The notes: generated by a model from the sequence alone, not told the origin. A stretch of DNA of 64,000 nucleotides from Rhodococcus sp. OK519 (GCF_003051005.1 NZ_QAOW01000001.1:248001-312000); one strand, 5' to 3'; positions 36,358-45,500 are shown, counted from the stretch's first letter. Translations and numbers: made by a program.

Positions 36358-37110
36358 ATGACCAGGCCCGAAGTGACGCTCGAGAATTACGAGACCGTGT
36401 ATCGCTTCTACCTGGATCACCAGCAGAACCGGTTCCTCGCGAGCGCCGCGTACGCCGCCCTCGCGGCACGCTTCCGCCCGCAGATCCGCTACGCCGACGG
36501 CGCCCGACGCCAGTTGCAGGACCTGCTGCGGGCCGGGACCCGGCTGATCGTCGTCGCCAACCACCTCACGGACCGCGACCAGTACACGCTCGCGGCGACC
36601 GCGTGGCGGACGCCGTTGCGCCGCGCCATCGGCCGTACCCGGGTGCTCGCGAAGGACGAACTGTTCGTCGATCCGTCGATGCGCCGCAAGATCGACATGA
36701 TGGGCTCGATCCCGGTCTTCCGGGGCAAGGACCACGGCATGCGGGCCGTGGCCGACGCGGGCCGCGCCATGATGGACGTCTCGGCAGAACGGCTACATCG
36801 AGGCGACGTCCTTGCGATCTTTCCCGAGGGCACGTGCAACGACGGTGATCCGGCGATCGTCCAGCGAATCAACAGCGGCGTCGGGCACATCGCGGTGAAG
36901 GCGCGCAAACTCGGGTCGGAACCGACGCTGCTCAGCCTCGGGATCAGCTACCGTCCGGACGCCCCGGCCGACGTCTTCGTCTCGTGCCCTGTCGTCGACC
37001 TTCCGGCGACGCCCATGGCGATCACCCGCGTCGTCGCAGCCGATCTCCAAGCCGCGGTCGACGGCGCGATCGCCGTCCGGTCGAGCGGTCAGCGCACGCC
37101 GTCGCGGTAG
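36358..37110 (+). CDS. 1-acylglycerol-3-phosphate acyltransferase (PlsC) family protein
   Basis: A 250-aa acyltransferase with NHLTDRDQ (H-x4-D catalytic motif, near residue 65), GSIPVFRGKDHGM and the FPEGTCNDGD block. It probably transfers an acyl group to a lysolipid at the membrane. GAGAGG lies 7 nt before the ATG, and the 48-bp palindrome sits directly upstream, so the gene is a candidate target of a TetR-type lipid regulator. It converges on the next gene with a 22-nt overlap. Confidence 0.85.
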   Translation: MTRPEVTLENYETVYRFYLDHQQNRFLASAAYAALAARFRPQIRYADGARRQLQDLLRAGTRLIVVANHLTDRDQYTLAATAWRTPLRRAIGRTRVLAKDELFVDPSMRRKIDMMGSIPVFRGKDHGMRAVADAGRAMMDVSAERLHRGDVLAIFPEGTCNDGDPAIVQRINSGVGHIAVKARKLGSEPTLLSLGISYRPDAPADVFVSCPVVDLPATPMAITRVVAADLQAAVDGAIAVRSSGQRTPSR

Positions 37111-37418
37111 GACTCGAAACAGCCGTCGGCGAAGCGCTGACGATCGAGTTCCCCCACCTGAATGACGCCGCCCCGATACCAGATCTGGGTGTCGGCCGAC
37201 AGTTTCGCGCCCTCGTGGCACCACTCGAGCAAGTCGTTGTCGCTCGGGTCGGCATGGTTGATCTGTCTGTACATCACGGCTTGATTCGAGCCGTACTCCC
37301 GGCCTGCCCGTGCGGAGGCGTCGTCCCCGACTGCGACTCGGCCGGCCACCACGCCGACCGAGATCAACAACACTCCCGCGCAGACGGCCATCAGCCAATT
37401 GGCGCGGCGCGCGGTCAT
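37089..37418 (-). CDS. Membrane-anchored hypothetical protein
   Basis: A 109-aa protein with an N-terminal signal anchor (NWLMAVCAGVLLISVGVVAG) and a hydrophilic extracytoplasmic domain with two cysteines (LEWCHEGAK, DGCFESYRDG) that could form a disulfide. The domain includes DTQIWYRGGVIQVGELDRQ. Family unknown. Confidence 0.65.
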   Translation of the reverse strand: MTARRANWLMAVCAGVLLISVGVVAGRVAVGDDASARAGREYGSNQAVMYRQINHADPSDNDLLEWCHEGAKLSADTQIWYRGGVIQVGELDRQRFADGCFESYRDGVR

Positions 37419-37568
37419 GGCTGGATGTTATCCGGGCATTGTCGGGATTGGGTGGGATCTGCGTGATTTACGGTTCCCGGCATTGGTCACGTTTCGGTGT
37501 CGGTCGAACGGGTGCCGGGTCGGCCGGTTCCGCCGTTCGGTCCGGTGCGCTCGTGGCAGGCTGTGAGT

Positions 37569-37922
37569 ATGGAGCAGGGGATGCACGCATTCTTCTCGGC
37601 GCTCGACCGACTCGTCGCCAGCGCGTCACTGCGCATCGACCGGCCCAGTGGCAGTGCACATCCGCGGTTTCCCGAGGTGGTTTATCCGATCGACTACGGG
37701 TATCTCGAGGGCACGGGTGGGGGCGACGGGGAGGGCGTCGACGTGTTCCGAGGATCGGCGTCCGGGGCGGGGATCGTCGGTATCGTCCTGACCGCAGACC
37801 TGACGAAGCGGGACGTCGAGGTCAAGATCCTGCTCGACTGCTCGGCCGACGAGATCGATGCCGTCGAGCATCTGCTGCACGAGCGTCTGCGCCTGAATGC
37901 CAGCCTCATTCGCCGAGAGTGA
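37569..37922 (+). CDS. Short inorganic-pyrophosphatase-like protein
   Basis: About 117 aa, shorter than family I pyrophosphatases (around 160-180 aa). It keeps FPEVVYPIDYGYLEGT, like the family YP-NYG-P-T block, and then DGEGVDVFRG, where canonical enzymes have DGDPLDV: the middle Asp is Glu and the Pro is lost. LTADLTKRDVEVKILLDC replaces the metal-site loop. The N-terminal Lys/Glu active-site region is missing. Pyrophosphatase activity is therefore uncertain; another phosphate-ester role is possible. ATG 37569 is favoured; GTG 37563 is an alternative. Confidence 0.65.
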   Translation: MEQGMHAFFSALDRLVASASLRIDRPSGSAHPRFPEVVYPIDYGYLEGTGGGDGEGVDVFRGSASGAGIVGIVLTADLTKRDVEVKILLDCSADEIDAVEHLLHERLRLNASLIRRE

Positions 37923-37973
37923 CGACTGCGGCACGGGTTCTCCCGGTTGCGCGATCCGTGCCAGCATGAGGGC

Positions 37974-38354
37974 ATGACATTCCTGATACGCCTGGTGATC
38001 AATGCGGTCGCCATCTGGCTCGCATCGCAGTGGGTGAGCGGTATCACCGTCGCCGATTCGGGCGAGGGCACCGGCACCGACATTCTGATCGTCCTCGGCA
38101 TCGCCCTGGTCTTCACGGTGGTGAATGCGTTCGTGAAGCCGATCGTCCAACTGCTGTCGTTGCCGCTGCTCATCCTCACGCTGGGCCTGTTCACGCTGGT
38201 GATCAACGCACTGATGCTGATGCTGACGTCGTGGATCAGTTCGCAGACCGAGTGGGGCCTGAGCGTCGACGGGTTCTGGACCGCGGTGTGGGGCGCGCTC
38301 ATCATCTCGGTGGTGAACTTCGTGCTCAGCGCTATCGTCCCCGACAAGAAGTGA
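37974..38354 (+). CDS. Phage-holin-4-type small membrane protein
   Basis: A 126-aa protein with four helices (FLIRLVINAVAIWLASQWV, ILIVLGIALVFTVVNAFVKP, LSLPLLILTLGLFTLVINAL, WGALIISVVNFVLSAIVP). The VVNAFVKPI and LPLLILTLGLFTLVINA segments match the phage holin family 4/DUF360 type (YvlD-like), widespread and not phage-bound. GAGGG stands just upstream. It is probably cotranscribed with the VOC gene one base downstream. Confidence 0.85.
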   Translation: MTFLIRLVINAVAIWLASQWVSGITVADSGEGTGTDILIVLGIALVFTVVNAFVKPIVQLLSLPLLILTLGLFTLVINALMLMLTSWISSQTEWGLSVDGFWTAVWGALIISVVNFVLSAIVPDKK

Positions 38355-38355
38355 C

Positions 38356-38733
38356 ATGACGATCAGGCGGGTCGTCCCCGACATCCACGCGCGGTCACTC
38401 GACGAGAGTCGTGAGTTCTACGGGGCCCTCGGGTTCGCCCTGGTGATGAACCAGGGATGGGTGATGACGATGGCGTCACCGTCGAATCCCACTGCCCAGG
38501 TGACGTTCCTGGTCGACGATGCAACCGCGCCGGTCCACCCCGACATGAGTATCGAGGTCGACGACGTGGACGCCGTTCATGCAGCGATGGTCGCCCGCGG
38601 TGCGGACATCGTCCATCCGCTGCAGGACGAGGAGTGGGGCGTGCGACGATTCTTCGTCCGCGATCCGGACGGCAAGGTCGTCAACGTGCTCGGGCACCGC
38701 GCCGGGCGCAACCAGGACTCAGCCGAGGCCTAG
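38356..38733 (+). CDS. VOC (glyoxalase/bleomycin resistance) family protein
   Basis: A 125-aa vicinal-oxygen-chelate protein with [20 protein letters not shown] at the start and [21 protein letters not shown] at the end. Members bind a divalent metal and act as lyases, dioxygenases or antibiotic-binding proteins; no substrate can be assigned. It begins 1 nt after the preceding stop and its 3' end overlaps menA by 15 nt. Confidence 0.85.
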   Translation: MTIRRVVPDIHARSLDESREFYGALGFALVMNQGWVMTMASPSNPTAQVTFLVDDATAPVHPDMSIEVDDVDAVHAAMVARGADIVHPLQDEEWGVRRFFVRDPDGKVVNVLGHRAGRNQDSAEA

Positions 38734-39588
38734 CGCGAGGCCGGTGGCCGTGGCCCACACCAGCATCGACTGTCCCGTCACCGCGAGGGCGGGGATCAGT
38801 GCCGGGCCGCGGCCACCGCTGCGCACGGGGGCGTTGGCCTTGACCGCCAACGGCAGCGCGAGGAGACCGACGAGGGCCCACGGCGTCCGCACGACGAGCG
38901 CGAGCGTTACCACGAACGGCACGACGAGCAGAACGAGGTGCAGCGCACGGGTGCGGGCGTCGCCCAGTGTGACTGCGAGCGTGATCTTCCCGGACTCGGT
39001 GTCGGTCGGGATGTCGCGCAGATTGTTCGCCACCAGCACCGCGCTCGAGTACGAGCCCACCGCGATCGCCGCGAGCAGTCCCGCCCAGTCGATGCGGTCG
39101 GCTTGGACGAACTCGGTGCCCAGCACCGCGACCAGACCGAAGAACACGAACACCGCGATCTCACCGAAACCGCTGTAGCCGTACGGCTTCTTGCCGCCCG
39201 TGTAGTACCAGGCCCCGAGGATGCACACCGCGCCGACGAGGATCAGCCACCACGCCGACACGAGCGCCAGGGCCACGCCGGCCACCGCGGCCACCGCGAA
39301 ACAGCCCATCGCGGCGGCTTTCACCGAACCGGGAGACGCCAGCCCCGAGCCGACGAGGCGCAGCGGGCCCACCCGGTCGTCGTCGGTGCCTCGGATGCCG
39401 TCCGAGTAGTCGTTGGCGAAGTTCACTCCGACGATCAGCGCGAGCGAGACGATCAGCGCGAGTAGCGCCTTCCACCACACCGCGGCGTCGAGCGACGCGG
39501 CCGCGCCGGTACCGGCGAAAACCGGTGCGATCGCGTTCGGGAGGGTGCGCGGGCGCGCGCCCTCGATCCACTGGGACACAGATGCCAT
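38719..39588 (-). CDS. menA: 1,4-dihydroxy-2-naphthoate polyprenyltransferase
   Basis: A 289-aa UbiA-superfamily membrane enzyme that attaches the polyprenyl chain to DHNA in menaquinone synthesis. The two Asp-rich prenyl-diphosphate/Mg sites are [12 protein letters not shown] (about residue 56) and [14 protein letters not shown] (about 190). About nine transmembrane helices are expected. It sits apart from menE, menB and menC in this window but on the same conserved backbone (Rv0534c position). It is divergent from the SARP gene with a 70-nt spacer. Confidence 0.96.
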   Translation of the reverse strand: MASVSQWIEGARPRTLPNAIAPVFAGTGAAASLDAAVWWKALLALIVSLALIVGVNFANDYSDGIRGTDDDRVGPLRLVGSGLASPGSVKAAAMGCFAVAAVAGVALALVSAWWLILVGAVCILGAWYYTGGKKPYGYSGFGEIAVFVFFGLVAVLGTEFVQADRIDWAGLLAAIAVGSYSSAVLVANNLRDIPTDTESGKITLAVTLGDARTRALHLVLLVVPFVVTLALVVRTPWALVGLLALPLAVKANAPVRSGGRGPALIPALAVTGQSMLVWATATGLALGLG

Positions 39589-39644
39589 GGGCAGATCCTT
39601 TCACCCTCCGCCCGATCGGGTGGCCGCGCGTTCGGCAACTCCCA

Positions 39645-39650
39645 TAGGCT
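39645..39650 (+). promoter_or_regulatory. Probable -10 of a leaderless SARP-gene promoter
   Basis: TAGGCT is followed by 8 nt and GTG 39659. No Shine-Dalgarno occurs in the 70-nt menA/SARP spacer. Confidence 0.4.
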
Positions 39651-39658
39651 TGGCGCCG

Positions 39659-42600
39659 GTGCACACCGTGACGAGCCTTTCCCAGACGTCGGCGCCCGCG
39701 GAGCCGCCGGTCGTGGTGGCGCTGCTGGGTGCGGTTTCCACGTGGCGCGACGACGCCCTGGTTTCGCTGCCCGGCCCGCGGGCGCGCAGCCTCCTGGTGG
39801 CCCTCGCGCGACGTCCGGGGCACAGTCGCAGCGCGGCGGCACTCGTCGAGGACGTGTGGGGCGATTCTCCGCCCCGGGCGCCCGCCAATGCCCTCCACAC
39901 TCAGATCTCCCGGCTCCGTTCGGCGCTGCCCGACGGTGCCATCGAGGCCGGTCCGGCCGGCTACCGCCTGACGCTCGAGTCCGGGCAGGTGGACCTGGCG
40001 CGGGCCCGCGGGCTGGCCCGGGAGGCCGGACAGCGCCATGCGGACGGCGACCAGCGGGGCGCCCTCGACGCGGTCCGTCGGGCCCGCGCACTGTGGCGCG
40101 GCGAGCCCGGCGCCGACCTGCCCGAAGGCGACCTCGCGAACGATTTGGCGACCGAGGCGGCCGGGTACCGGGGTGCGCTCGACGCCGTCGAACTCGCGGC
40201 CCTCGTCGCCGCAGGTGACTACGACGGCGCATTGCCGATCGCGCGGGCGGCAGCGGGCGTGTCGCCGCTCGACGAGGGGGCACACGCGCTGCTCATGGAA
40301 TGTCTGCACGGCGCGGGACGGGCGAACGAGGCGCTGGAGGTGTTCGCGGGCCTGCGTGCCCGGCTCGCCGACCGTCTGGGTGTCGACCCGTCCGCCCGGC
40401 TGGTCGATCTCAATGCCACGATCCTCCGCGGTGAACACCGGACTTCCACCACCACCACCGGTGACAGTGCGCCGCGCGAGGCCGAGCCGTCGATCCGGTC
40501 GCTGCCCAACACGATCGGACTCCGCGCTGCGCCCAACCGCCTGCTCGGACGCAAGACGGATCTCGCGGCGCTCGAACTGCTGTTGGTGTCGTCGCGTGTC
40601 GCGACGGTCCTGGGTCCGGGTGGCACGGGTAAGACCCGGGTGGCGCACGCGCTGGGTCGGGAGGTGGCGACCCGGATGCCGGTGACACTCGTCGAACTGG
40701 CGCCACTGCGCAGCGGCGAGGACCTCATCGCTGCGATCAGCGGCACACTCGGTCTCAGCGAGGCCGACCTCACGCCCGGAGCGCTCACCCGCACCCGTAT
40801 CCACGACGCACGCCAACGCCTGCGTGACGCACTGTCGGCGCGCCCGTCCCTGCTGATTCTCGACAACTGCGAGCACCTGATCGACGACGTCGCGGACGTG
40901 GTGTCCGATCTGATCGCCGCGAGTCCTCACCTGACGGTGCTCGCTACCAGTCGTGCGCCGATGGCGATCACCGCGGAGGCGGTGTATCCGTTGCCGCCGT
41001 TGGCGATCGACGACGACGGTTCGCCGGCAACCGAGCTGTTCCGGTCGCGGGCCCTCGCAGTGCGCCCGTCGGTGCGCCTGAACAGCGACGAGGTGGAGCG
41101 CCTCTGCCGCACACTCGACGGCCTGCCGCTCGCCATCGAACTGGCGGCGGCCCGGGTACGCACGATGAGCGTCGAGGAGATCAATTCCCGACTCGTCGAC
41201 AGGTTCGCGTTGCTGCGTTCGGGCGACCGCACGTCCCCCGAACGTCATCGCACGCTGCGCGCGGTCATCGACTGGAGCTGGGACCTGCTGGAGGAGCCAC
41301 AGCGGGCGGCGTTGCGCCGAATGTGCAGATTCCCGGCCGGATTCACGTACGACGCCGCGATGACCGTCGCGCAATGGGGTGAGGTCGTCGATGTTGCCGA
41401 TGCCCTCGAGGGCCTGGTCAACCAGTCGATGCTGTCGGTCGTCGAACCGCCGGAGGGTTCCGACGCGCTGGGGCTGCGCTACCACATGCTCGAGACCGTG
41501 CGGGAGTTCGGCGAGGAGCAGTCGGGCCCGGAGGAGACAGCCGAGGTCCTTGGGCGAACGGTCGACTGGGCGGAGCAGTTCTCTCGGGAAGTGTTCCACG
41601 ACTTCATGTCCGGCCGCCAGGTGGCGGCGGCGCACCGTGTCGAGGCCGAGCACGACAACCTGCTCGCGGTGCTGCGATACGCGCTGTCGGAAAAGCTCGT
41701 TCGCGCGGTCTTCACGATTTTCCCCGTACTCGGCGGCATGTGGGCATTTCGCGGCGCGCACTCGGAGGTCTTCACCTGGGTTCCGCGGGTGCTCGAACTC
41801 GACGATTCCGGCCTCGTCTCCGAGGACGTACCCGGTGATCACCTGGCGTCGGCATACGTGCTCGCCGCCACCCATATGGCGATGGGAGGCAATCTCCGCT
41901 CGGTCGCGGTTGCCCGCACGCGGCTACGACGACTACTCGCCGCCCGCGACGACATCAGCGGGCAGTCGCGCGTCAACGTCGGCCTGATGCTCGTTCCCGG
42001 TTCGGGGCGCGGTCTGGCGCGGATGCTCGCGACGGCGGTGCGCTCGACCGATCCCGGCGCACGCAGCACCGCGTTGATCGCGCGCGCCAATCTGCGGGAG
42101 AACATCGGCGACCTGTTCGGCTCGGAGTCCGACGCACGCCAGGCGCTCGCCCTGGCGGAGGAACGGAACGACAGTTGGGGCCTGGCGATGGTGTGTCAGC
42201 ACCTCGGCAGCCTGCACTCCCAGTCCGCGCGGTACGACGAAGCGGTGGCGTACTACAGGCGCTCCGCCGAGATCCTGTGGGGGATGCACCTGTACGACGA
42301 GAGCCTGCAGGTGCGCGGATACATGATTGCAGCGCTCGTCGGTGCAAACAGGATCGCCGACGCTCGCGCCGAACTCGCGGCGCTCGTCCCGCTGCACGCG
42401 AGCGCACAGGGCAGCAGTGCCAACAGCGATCACGCCACGAACAACCAGGCAGCGTTGTCGGCGAGCACCGCGGAGGCTGATCTGGCTGTGGGCGCCGTCG
42501 ATCGGGGACTGGCCGAGTATCGCCGCGCGGCCGGGCAAGCCGGCGATCTCGAAGGTGATCTCCCGGCGGATCCGTTCGAGATCATGGTGGTCTCCGCCGC

Positions 42601-42979
42601 CGTGGATGCGCACGTGCTCGCGGGGCGTCCGGAACTGGTCGCCGATCTTGCACGTCGACTGGAGGCGACCGCGACGGCGCGCCTCGGCTCCCGCGGATAC
42701 CCGGATCTGCCGCAGACCGGGGCGGTCGCGTGCGCCGTCGGTAGCTTCGCCGTCGCCACCGGTCGTGACGTCGAACGCGGGGTGAAGCTACTCGCGCTCG
42801 CGGCGAGAATAAATGCGCGCCAAGACTATCCATCGATGAGCTTGAAGCGACATCTGGCGCTGGCGACGGATGCGCTCGGCAAGGACGCCGTCGCGGCGGC
42901 GCTGACATCCGTCTCGGGGATGCCACGCGCCGCCGCACGTACGGAGATTCTCGAGCTTTTCTCGACGACCGAGAGGTGA
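39659..42979 (+). CDS. Large SARP/AfsR-type regulator (winged helix, BTAD, NB-ARC ATPase, TPR)
   Basis: A 1106-aa regulator. Residues about 15-100 form an OmpR-type winged helix (SAAALVEDVWGDSPPRAPAN, HTQISRLRSALP), then a bacterial activation domain to about 260. An NB-ARC/AAA module follows with Walker A GPGGTGKTR (near 319) and Walker B LLILDNCEHL (near 400). The C-terminal half consists of TPR-like helices. The family (AfsR and relatives) activates secondary metabolism by binding direct repeats with 11-bp phasing. The start GTG 39659 follows a -10-like TAGGCT; frames upstream run through menA. It converges with the drrAB genes, 4 nt apart. Confidence 0.88.
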   Translation: MHTVTSLSQTSAPAEPPVVVALLGAVSTWRDDALVSLPGPRARSLLVALARRPGHSRSAAALVEDVWGDSPPRAPANALHTQISRLRSALPDGAIEAGPAGYRLTLESGQVDLARARGLAREAGQRHADGDQRGALDAVRRARALWRGEPGADLPEGDLANDLATEAAGYRGALDAVELAALVAAGDYDGALPIARAAAGVSPLDEGAHALLMECLHGAGRANEALEVFAGLRARLADRLGVDPSARLVDLNATILRGEHRTSTTTTGDSAPREAEPSIRSLPNTIGLRAAPNRLLGRKTDLAALELLLVSSRVATVLGPGGTGKTRVAHALGREVATRMPVTLVELAPLRSGEDLIAAISGTLGLSEADLTPGALTRTRIHDARQRLRDALSARPSLLILDNCEHLIDDVADVVSDLIAASPHLTVLATSRAPMAITAEAVYPLPPLAIDDDGSPATELFRSRALAVRPSVRLNSDEVERLCRTLDGLPLAIELAAARVRTMSVEEINSRLVDRFALLRSGDRTSPERHRTLRAVIDWSWDLLEEPQRAALRRMCRFPAGFTYDAAMTVAQWGEVVDVADALEGLVNQSMLSVVEPPEGSDALGLRYHMLETVREFGEEQSGPEETAEVLGRTVDWAEQFSREVFHDFMSGRQVAAAHRVEAEHDNLLAVLRYALSEKLVRAVFTIFPVLGGMWAFRGAHSEVFTWVPRVLELDDSGLVSEDVPGDHLASAYVLAATHMAMGGNLRSVAVARTRLRRLLAARDDISGQSRVNVGLMLVPGSGRGLARMLATAVRSTDPGARSTALIARANLRENIGDLFGSESDARQALALAEERNDSWGLAMVCQHLGSLHSQSARYDEAVAYYRRSAEILWGMHLYDESLQVRGYMIAALVGANRIADARAELAALVPLHASAQGSSANSDHATNNQAALSASTAEADLAVGAVDRGLAEYRRAAGQAGDLEGDLPADPFEIMVVSAAVDAHVLAGRPELVADLARRLEATATARLGSRGYPDLPQTGAVACAVGSFAVATGRDVERGVKLLALAARINARQDYPSMSLKRHLALATDALGKDAVAAALTSVSGMPRAAARTEILELFSTTER

Positions 42980-42983
42980 CGCG

Positions 42984-43814
42984 TCAGGCCTTGCGCATGT
43001 AGGTGTGCACCGTCAGCGGCGCCATGATCGCGACGATGATGGCCGCGCCGACCAGCGCATACACGGCGTGGATACCGAAGTGGCCGTCGTTCGCGAGTTC
43101 GCGGACCGCGGTCACCAGGTGTGACACCGGGTTGACGTCGACGAAGGCCTGCATCCACCCCGGCATCGTGTCCGAGGGGACGAAGGCGTTCGACATGAAG
43201 GTGAGCGGGAACAGGATCATCATCGAGACACCCTGAACCGCGGACGCCTTGCTCATCAGCACACCCATGAGGGCGAAGATCCAGCTGATCGCGAACGCGC
43301 ACACCATGATCAGCAGCGCCGCGCACACCACGCCGACGAACCCGCCACTCGGGCGGTAGCCCATCGCGATGCCGACACCGATCGTGATGGTGGTCGCGAT
43401 CGCGTACCGGACCACGTCGGCGAGCAGTGCTCCCGACAGGGGAGCGATCCGGGCTATCGGCAGCGATTTGAACCGGTCGAAGACGCCCTTGTCCATGTCC
43501 TCGCGCAACTGGGTCCCGGTGACGATCGATGCCGTGATCACGGTCTGGACCAGGATGCCGGGGATGATGATCGGCAGGTACGACTGCACGTCGCCGGCGA
43601 CCGCGCCGCCGAAGATGTACGTGAACATGAAGGTGAAGATCACCGGCTGGATCACGACGTCGAACAGTTGCTCGGGGTTGTGCTTGATCTTCAGGATCCC
43701 GCGGTACGCCATCGTGAAGGTGTGCGCGACGGAGTCGCGGAAGGTGATCCGCTCGGTGGCCTCGACCGTACGAGTACCGGTCGAGCGCGTGGGTGAGGTG
43801 AGGGTGGTGGTCAT
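42984..43814 (-). CDS. ABC-2 type multidrug exporter permease (DrrB-like)
   Basis: A 276-aa membrane protein with six helices and the ABC-2 motif NAFVPSDTMPGWMQAFVDVNP in the C-terminal half, typical of daunorubicin-resistance permeases. The segment DMDKGVFDRFKSLPIAR is the cytoplasmic coupling region. The start overlaps the stop of the ATPase gene (ATGA). It probably exports a hydrophobic compound or lipid, as DrrB-type proteins do. The neighbouring SARP gene suggests that the exporter is under its control. Confidence 0.9.
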   Translation of the reverse strand: MTTTLTSPTRSTGTRTVEATERITFRDSVAHTFTMAYRGILKIKHNPEQLFDVVIQPVIFTFMFTYIFGGAVAGDVQSYLPIIIPGILVQTVITASIVTGTQLREDMDKGVFDRFKSLPIARIAPLSGALLADVVRYAIATTITIGVGIAMGYRPSGGFVGVVCAALLIMVCAFAISWIFALMGVLMSKASAVQGVSMMILFPLTFMSNAFVPSDTMPGWMQAFVDVNPVSHLVTAVRELANDGHFGIHAVYALVGAAIIVAIMAPLTVHTYMRKA

Positions 43815-44785
43815 GCGACGCTCCGATCGGATTCGCCGGCGTCGTGTCCGGTGATGGTGAGGAACACCTCGTCGAGGCTCGGCTTGGAGACGGTGATCTC
43901 ATCGACCGCGATGCCGTGATCACGCAGGCGCAGAAGTAGATCCGCGGTCACCGACGGGTCAGTCATCGGGGCGGTGATGCGTCCCGACTCGGGGGTGACG
44001 GCCGCTGGCGTATCGAGCGCCGCAGCGATCACCGTGCGGGCCTCCTCGGTCCGAGTGCGGTCGGCGAGCGTGAGCTGCAGCGAGGACACGCCCACGGACG
44101 CCTTCAGTTCGTCGGCGGTGCCGTCGGCGATCACACGCCCGTGGTCGATCACCGCGATCCGGTCCGCGAGTTGGTCGGCCTCGTCGAGATACTGCGTGGT
44201 GAGCAGCACCGTCGAGCCCTCGGCGACGAGCCGACGGATGGTGTCCCACATCTGAGCGCGGGTGCGAGGGTCGAGACCGGTGGTGGGCTCGTCGAGGAAG
44301 AGCAGCGGGGGACGCGCGATGAGGCTGGCGGCCAGGTCGAGGCGTCGGCGCATGCCACCGGAGAAGTTCTTCAACGGCTTCGTCGCGGCCTCGGTGAGCC
44401 CGAATTCCTCGAGGAGTTCGACGGACTTGCGCCTGGCCTCGGCGCGCCCGAGGCCGAGGAGCCGCGAGAAGATCACGAGGTTCTCGGTGGCGGTGAGATC
44501 CTCGTCGACCGAGGCGTACTGCCCGGTGACTCCGACGAGGGAGCGGACCGCCGTCGATTCGCGAACGACGTCGCGGCCGAAGATGCGGGCCTCGCCGCCG
44601 TCGGGGCGGAGGAGTGTCGCGAGCATGCGCACCGTCGTCGTCTTACCGGCGCCGTTGGGGCCGAGCACGCCGTAGACCGAACCAGTGGGCACGGTCAGGC
44701 TGACGCCGTCCACCGCGCGCTGCTGCCCGAAGGTCTTGACGAGCCCGACGGCCTCGATGGCCGGGGGTGAGGTGTCGAGTTTCAT
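43811..44785 (-). CDS. ABC exporter ATP-binding protein (DrrA-like)
   Basis: A 324-aa ATPase with Walker [11 protein letters not shown], signature [12 protein letters not shown], Walker [14 protein letters not shown] and a DrrA-type C-terminal domain (about residues 235-324). It powers the permease encoded next. ATG 44785 has GGTGG upstream; in-frame codons further upstream are non-coding in character and run into the terminator region. Three CTTGC elements spaced 11 bp apart lie 23-55 nt upstream of the start. Confidence 0.92.
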   Translation of the reverse strand: MKLDTSPPAIEAVGLVKTFGQQRAVDGVSLTVPTGSVYGVLGPNGAGKTTTVRMLATLLRPDGGEARIFGRDVVRESTAVRSLVGVTGQYASVDEDLTATENLVIFSRLLGLGRAEARRKSVELLEEFGLTEAATKPLKNFSGGMRRRLDLAASLIARPPLLFLDEPTTGLDPRTRAQMWDTIRRLVAEGSTVLLTTQYLDEADQLADRIAVIDHGRVIADGTADELKASVGVSSLQLTLADRTRTEEARTVIAAALDTPAAVTPESGRITAPMTDPSVTADLLLRLRDHGIAVDEITVSKPSLDEVFLTITGHDAGESDRSVA

Positions 44786-44807
44786 GTCACCACCGTGCGG
44801 GTGCTCG

Positions 44808-44840
44808 CTTGCGGCGCCCTTGCACGACGCTTGCACGACG
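44808..44840 (-). promoter_or_regulatory. Three 11-bp-phased direct repeats upstream of the drrA-like gene
   Basis: CTTGC (GCAAG on the coding strand) occurs at 44808, 44819 and 44830. The last two belong to perfect 11-bp tandem copies of CTTGCACGACG (44819-44829, 44830-44840). SARP regulators bind direct repeats repeated every 11 bp, and a SARP gene is adjacent. Binding is inferred. Confidence 0.55.
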
Positions 44841-44842
44841 CG

Positions 44843-44877
44843 AAAGAGCCGCGGTGCGCATTGCACCGCGGCTCTTT
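44843..44877 (-). terminator. Terminator between the secreted-protein gene and drrA-like gene
   Basis: A perfect 15-bp stem (44843-44857 with 44863-44877) around a 5-nt loop. On the minus strand it starts 16 nt after the stop of the secreted-protein gene and is followed on that strand by a short CTTTCG run. Both arms end in AAAG/CTTT. Confidence 0.85.
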
Positions 44878-44892
44878 CCTCAGAGGCTTCGG

Positions 44893-45420
44893 TCAGCCGA
44901 GCAGGCCGCCGAGCAGTGCGCCGAGATCGAGGTCGCCGAGGCTTCCGGTGAGGCCGCCGAGGTCGCCGAGGCTTCCGAGCGGGTTGCCGATCGTGACGAG
45001 CTGCGGGTCGCCGAGGGCGGGCTGCGCGGGATCGATCGCCGAAACGCATCCGCCGATGAAGGCGTAGATGCCGTCGCTCAGCGCCGGGGTGGTGTAGGTC
45101 TTGGTCTGGCCGGCCGTTGCGCCGTCGATGCCGCTGGTCCAGGACACGAAGCCGGGCTCGAAGAACTTGGCCGGATCATCCACCAGCGCAGGCATCTTGG
45201 CCGAGTCGATGGCGACTGCGGTGCACCCGCTGACCGGATCCAGGTTCGGGTTCGTGAGCTCGACGGAAACGATGTTGCCGTCGACCGTTGTCGCCATCGT
45301 CGGCGGCACGAGCGGTGTGGTCTCGGCCGACGCCAGCGAAGGAGCGGCGAGAGCGGCGGTGGCTGCAACCGCAATTCCGGCGGCGGCGCGAGTCAGGACG
45401 GCAGTGGCGTGGGTACGCAT
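44893..45420 (-). CDS. Secreted protein of unknown function, paralogue A
   Basis: A 175-aa protein with a typical signal peptide (hydrophobic residues 8-28, cleavage after PSLASA). The mature part of about 145 aa contains two Cys (VSGCTAVAID, FIGGCVSAID), probably a disulfide, and a block DPAKFFEPGF shared with the protein encoded just upstream. The C-terminus is a Gly/Leu/Asp low-complexity tail (LGSLGDLGGL, then GALLGGLLG). ATG 45420 is chosen because upstream in-frame sequence is not signal-like. The family is seen in actinobacteria, but I cannot assign a role. Confidence 0.8.
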   Translation of the reverse strand: MRTHATAVLTRAAAGIAVAATAALAAPSLASAETTPLVPPTMATTVDGNIVSVELTNPNLDPVSGCTAVAIDSAKMPALVDDPAKFFEPGFVSWTSGIDGATAGQTKTYTTPALSDGIYAFIGGCVSAIDPAQPALGDPQLVTIGNPLGSLGDLGGLTGSLGDLDLGALLGGLLG

Positions 45421-45488
45421 GGTCGGGGCCTTTCGGGGTGGTAGGGGAGAGGCGTTCGGACCGAAGGTTCGACAAACAAGCCCTCGAT

Positions 45489-45500
45489 CAAGATCACCTG
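45489..45500 (-). promoter_or_regulatory. Shared upstream element, copy 1
   Basis: CAAGATCACCTG lies 69 nt upstream of the paralogue A start, with GCATC a few nt further along the plus strand. A near-identical element occurs at the same distance from paralogue B. Likely a common regulator or promoter element. Confidence 0.5.

Noticed and set aside
37974-38354. Prophage remnant because of holin-type protein
   Set aside because: The phage holin 4 type is a common chromosomal membrane protein family; no phage genes, att sites or tRNA are near.
39161-41875. A 904-codon minus-strand open frame across menA and the SARP gene
   Set aside because: It covers parts of two recognisable genes in other frames and has no domain-like sequence.
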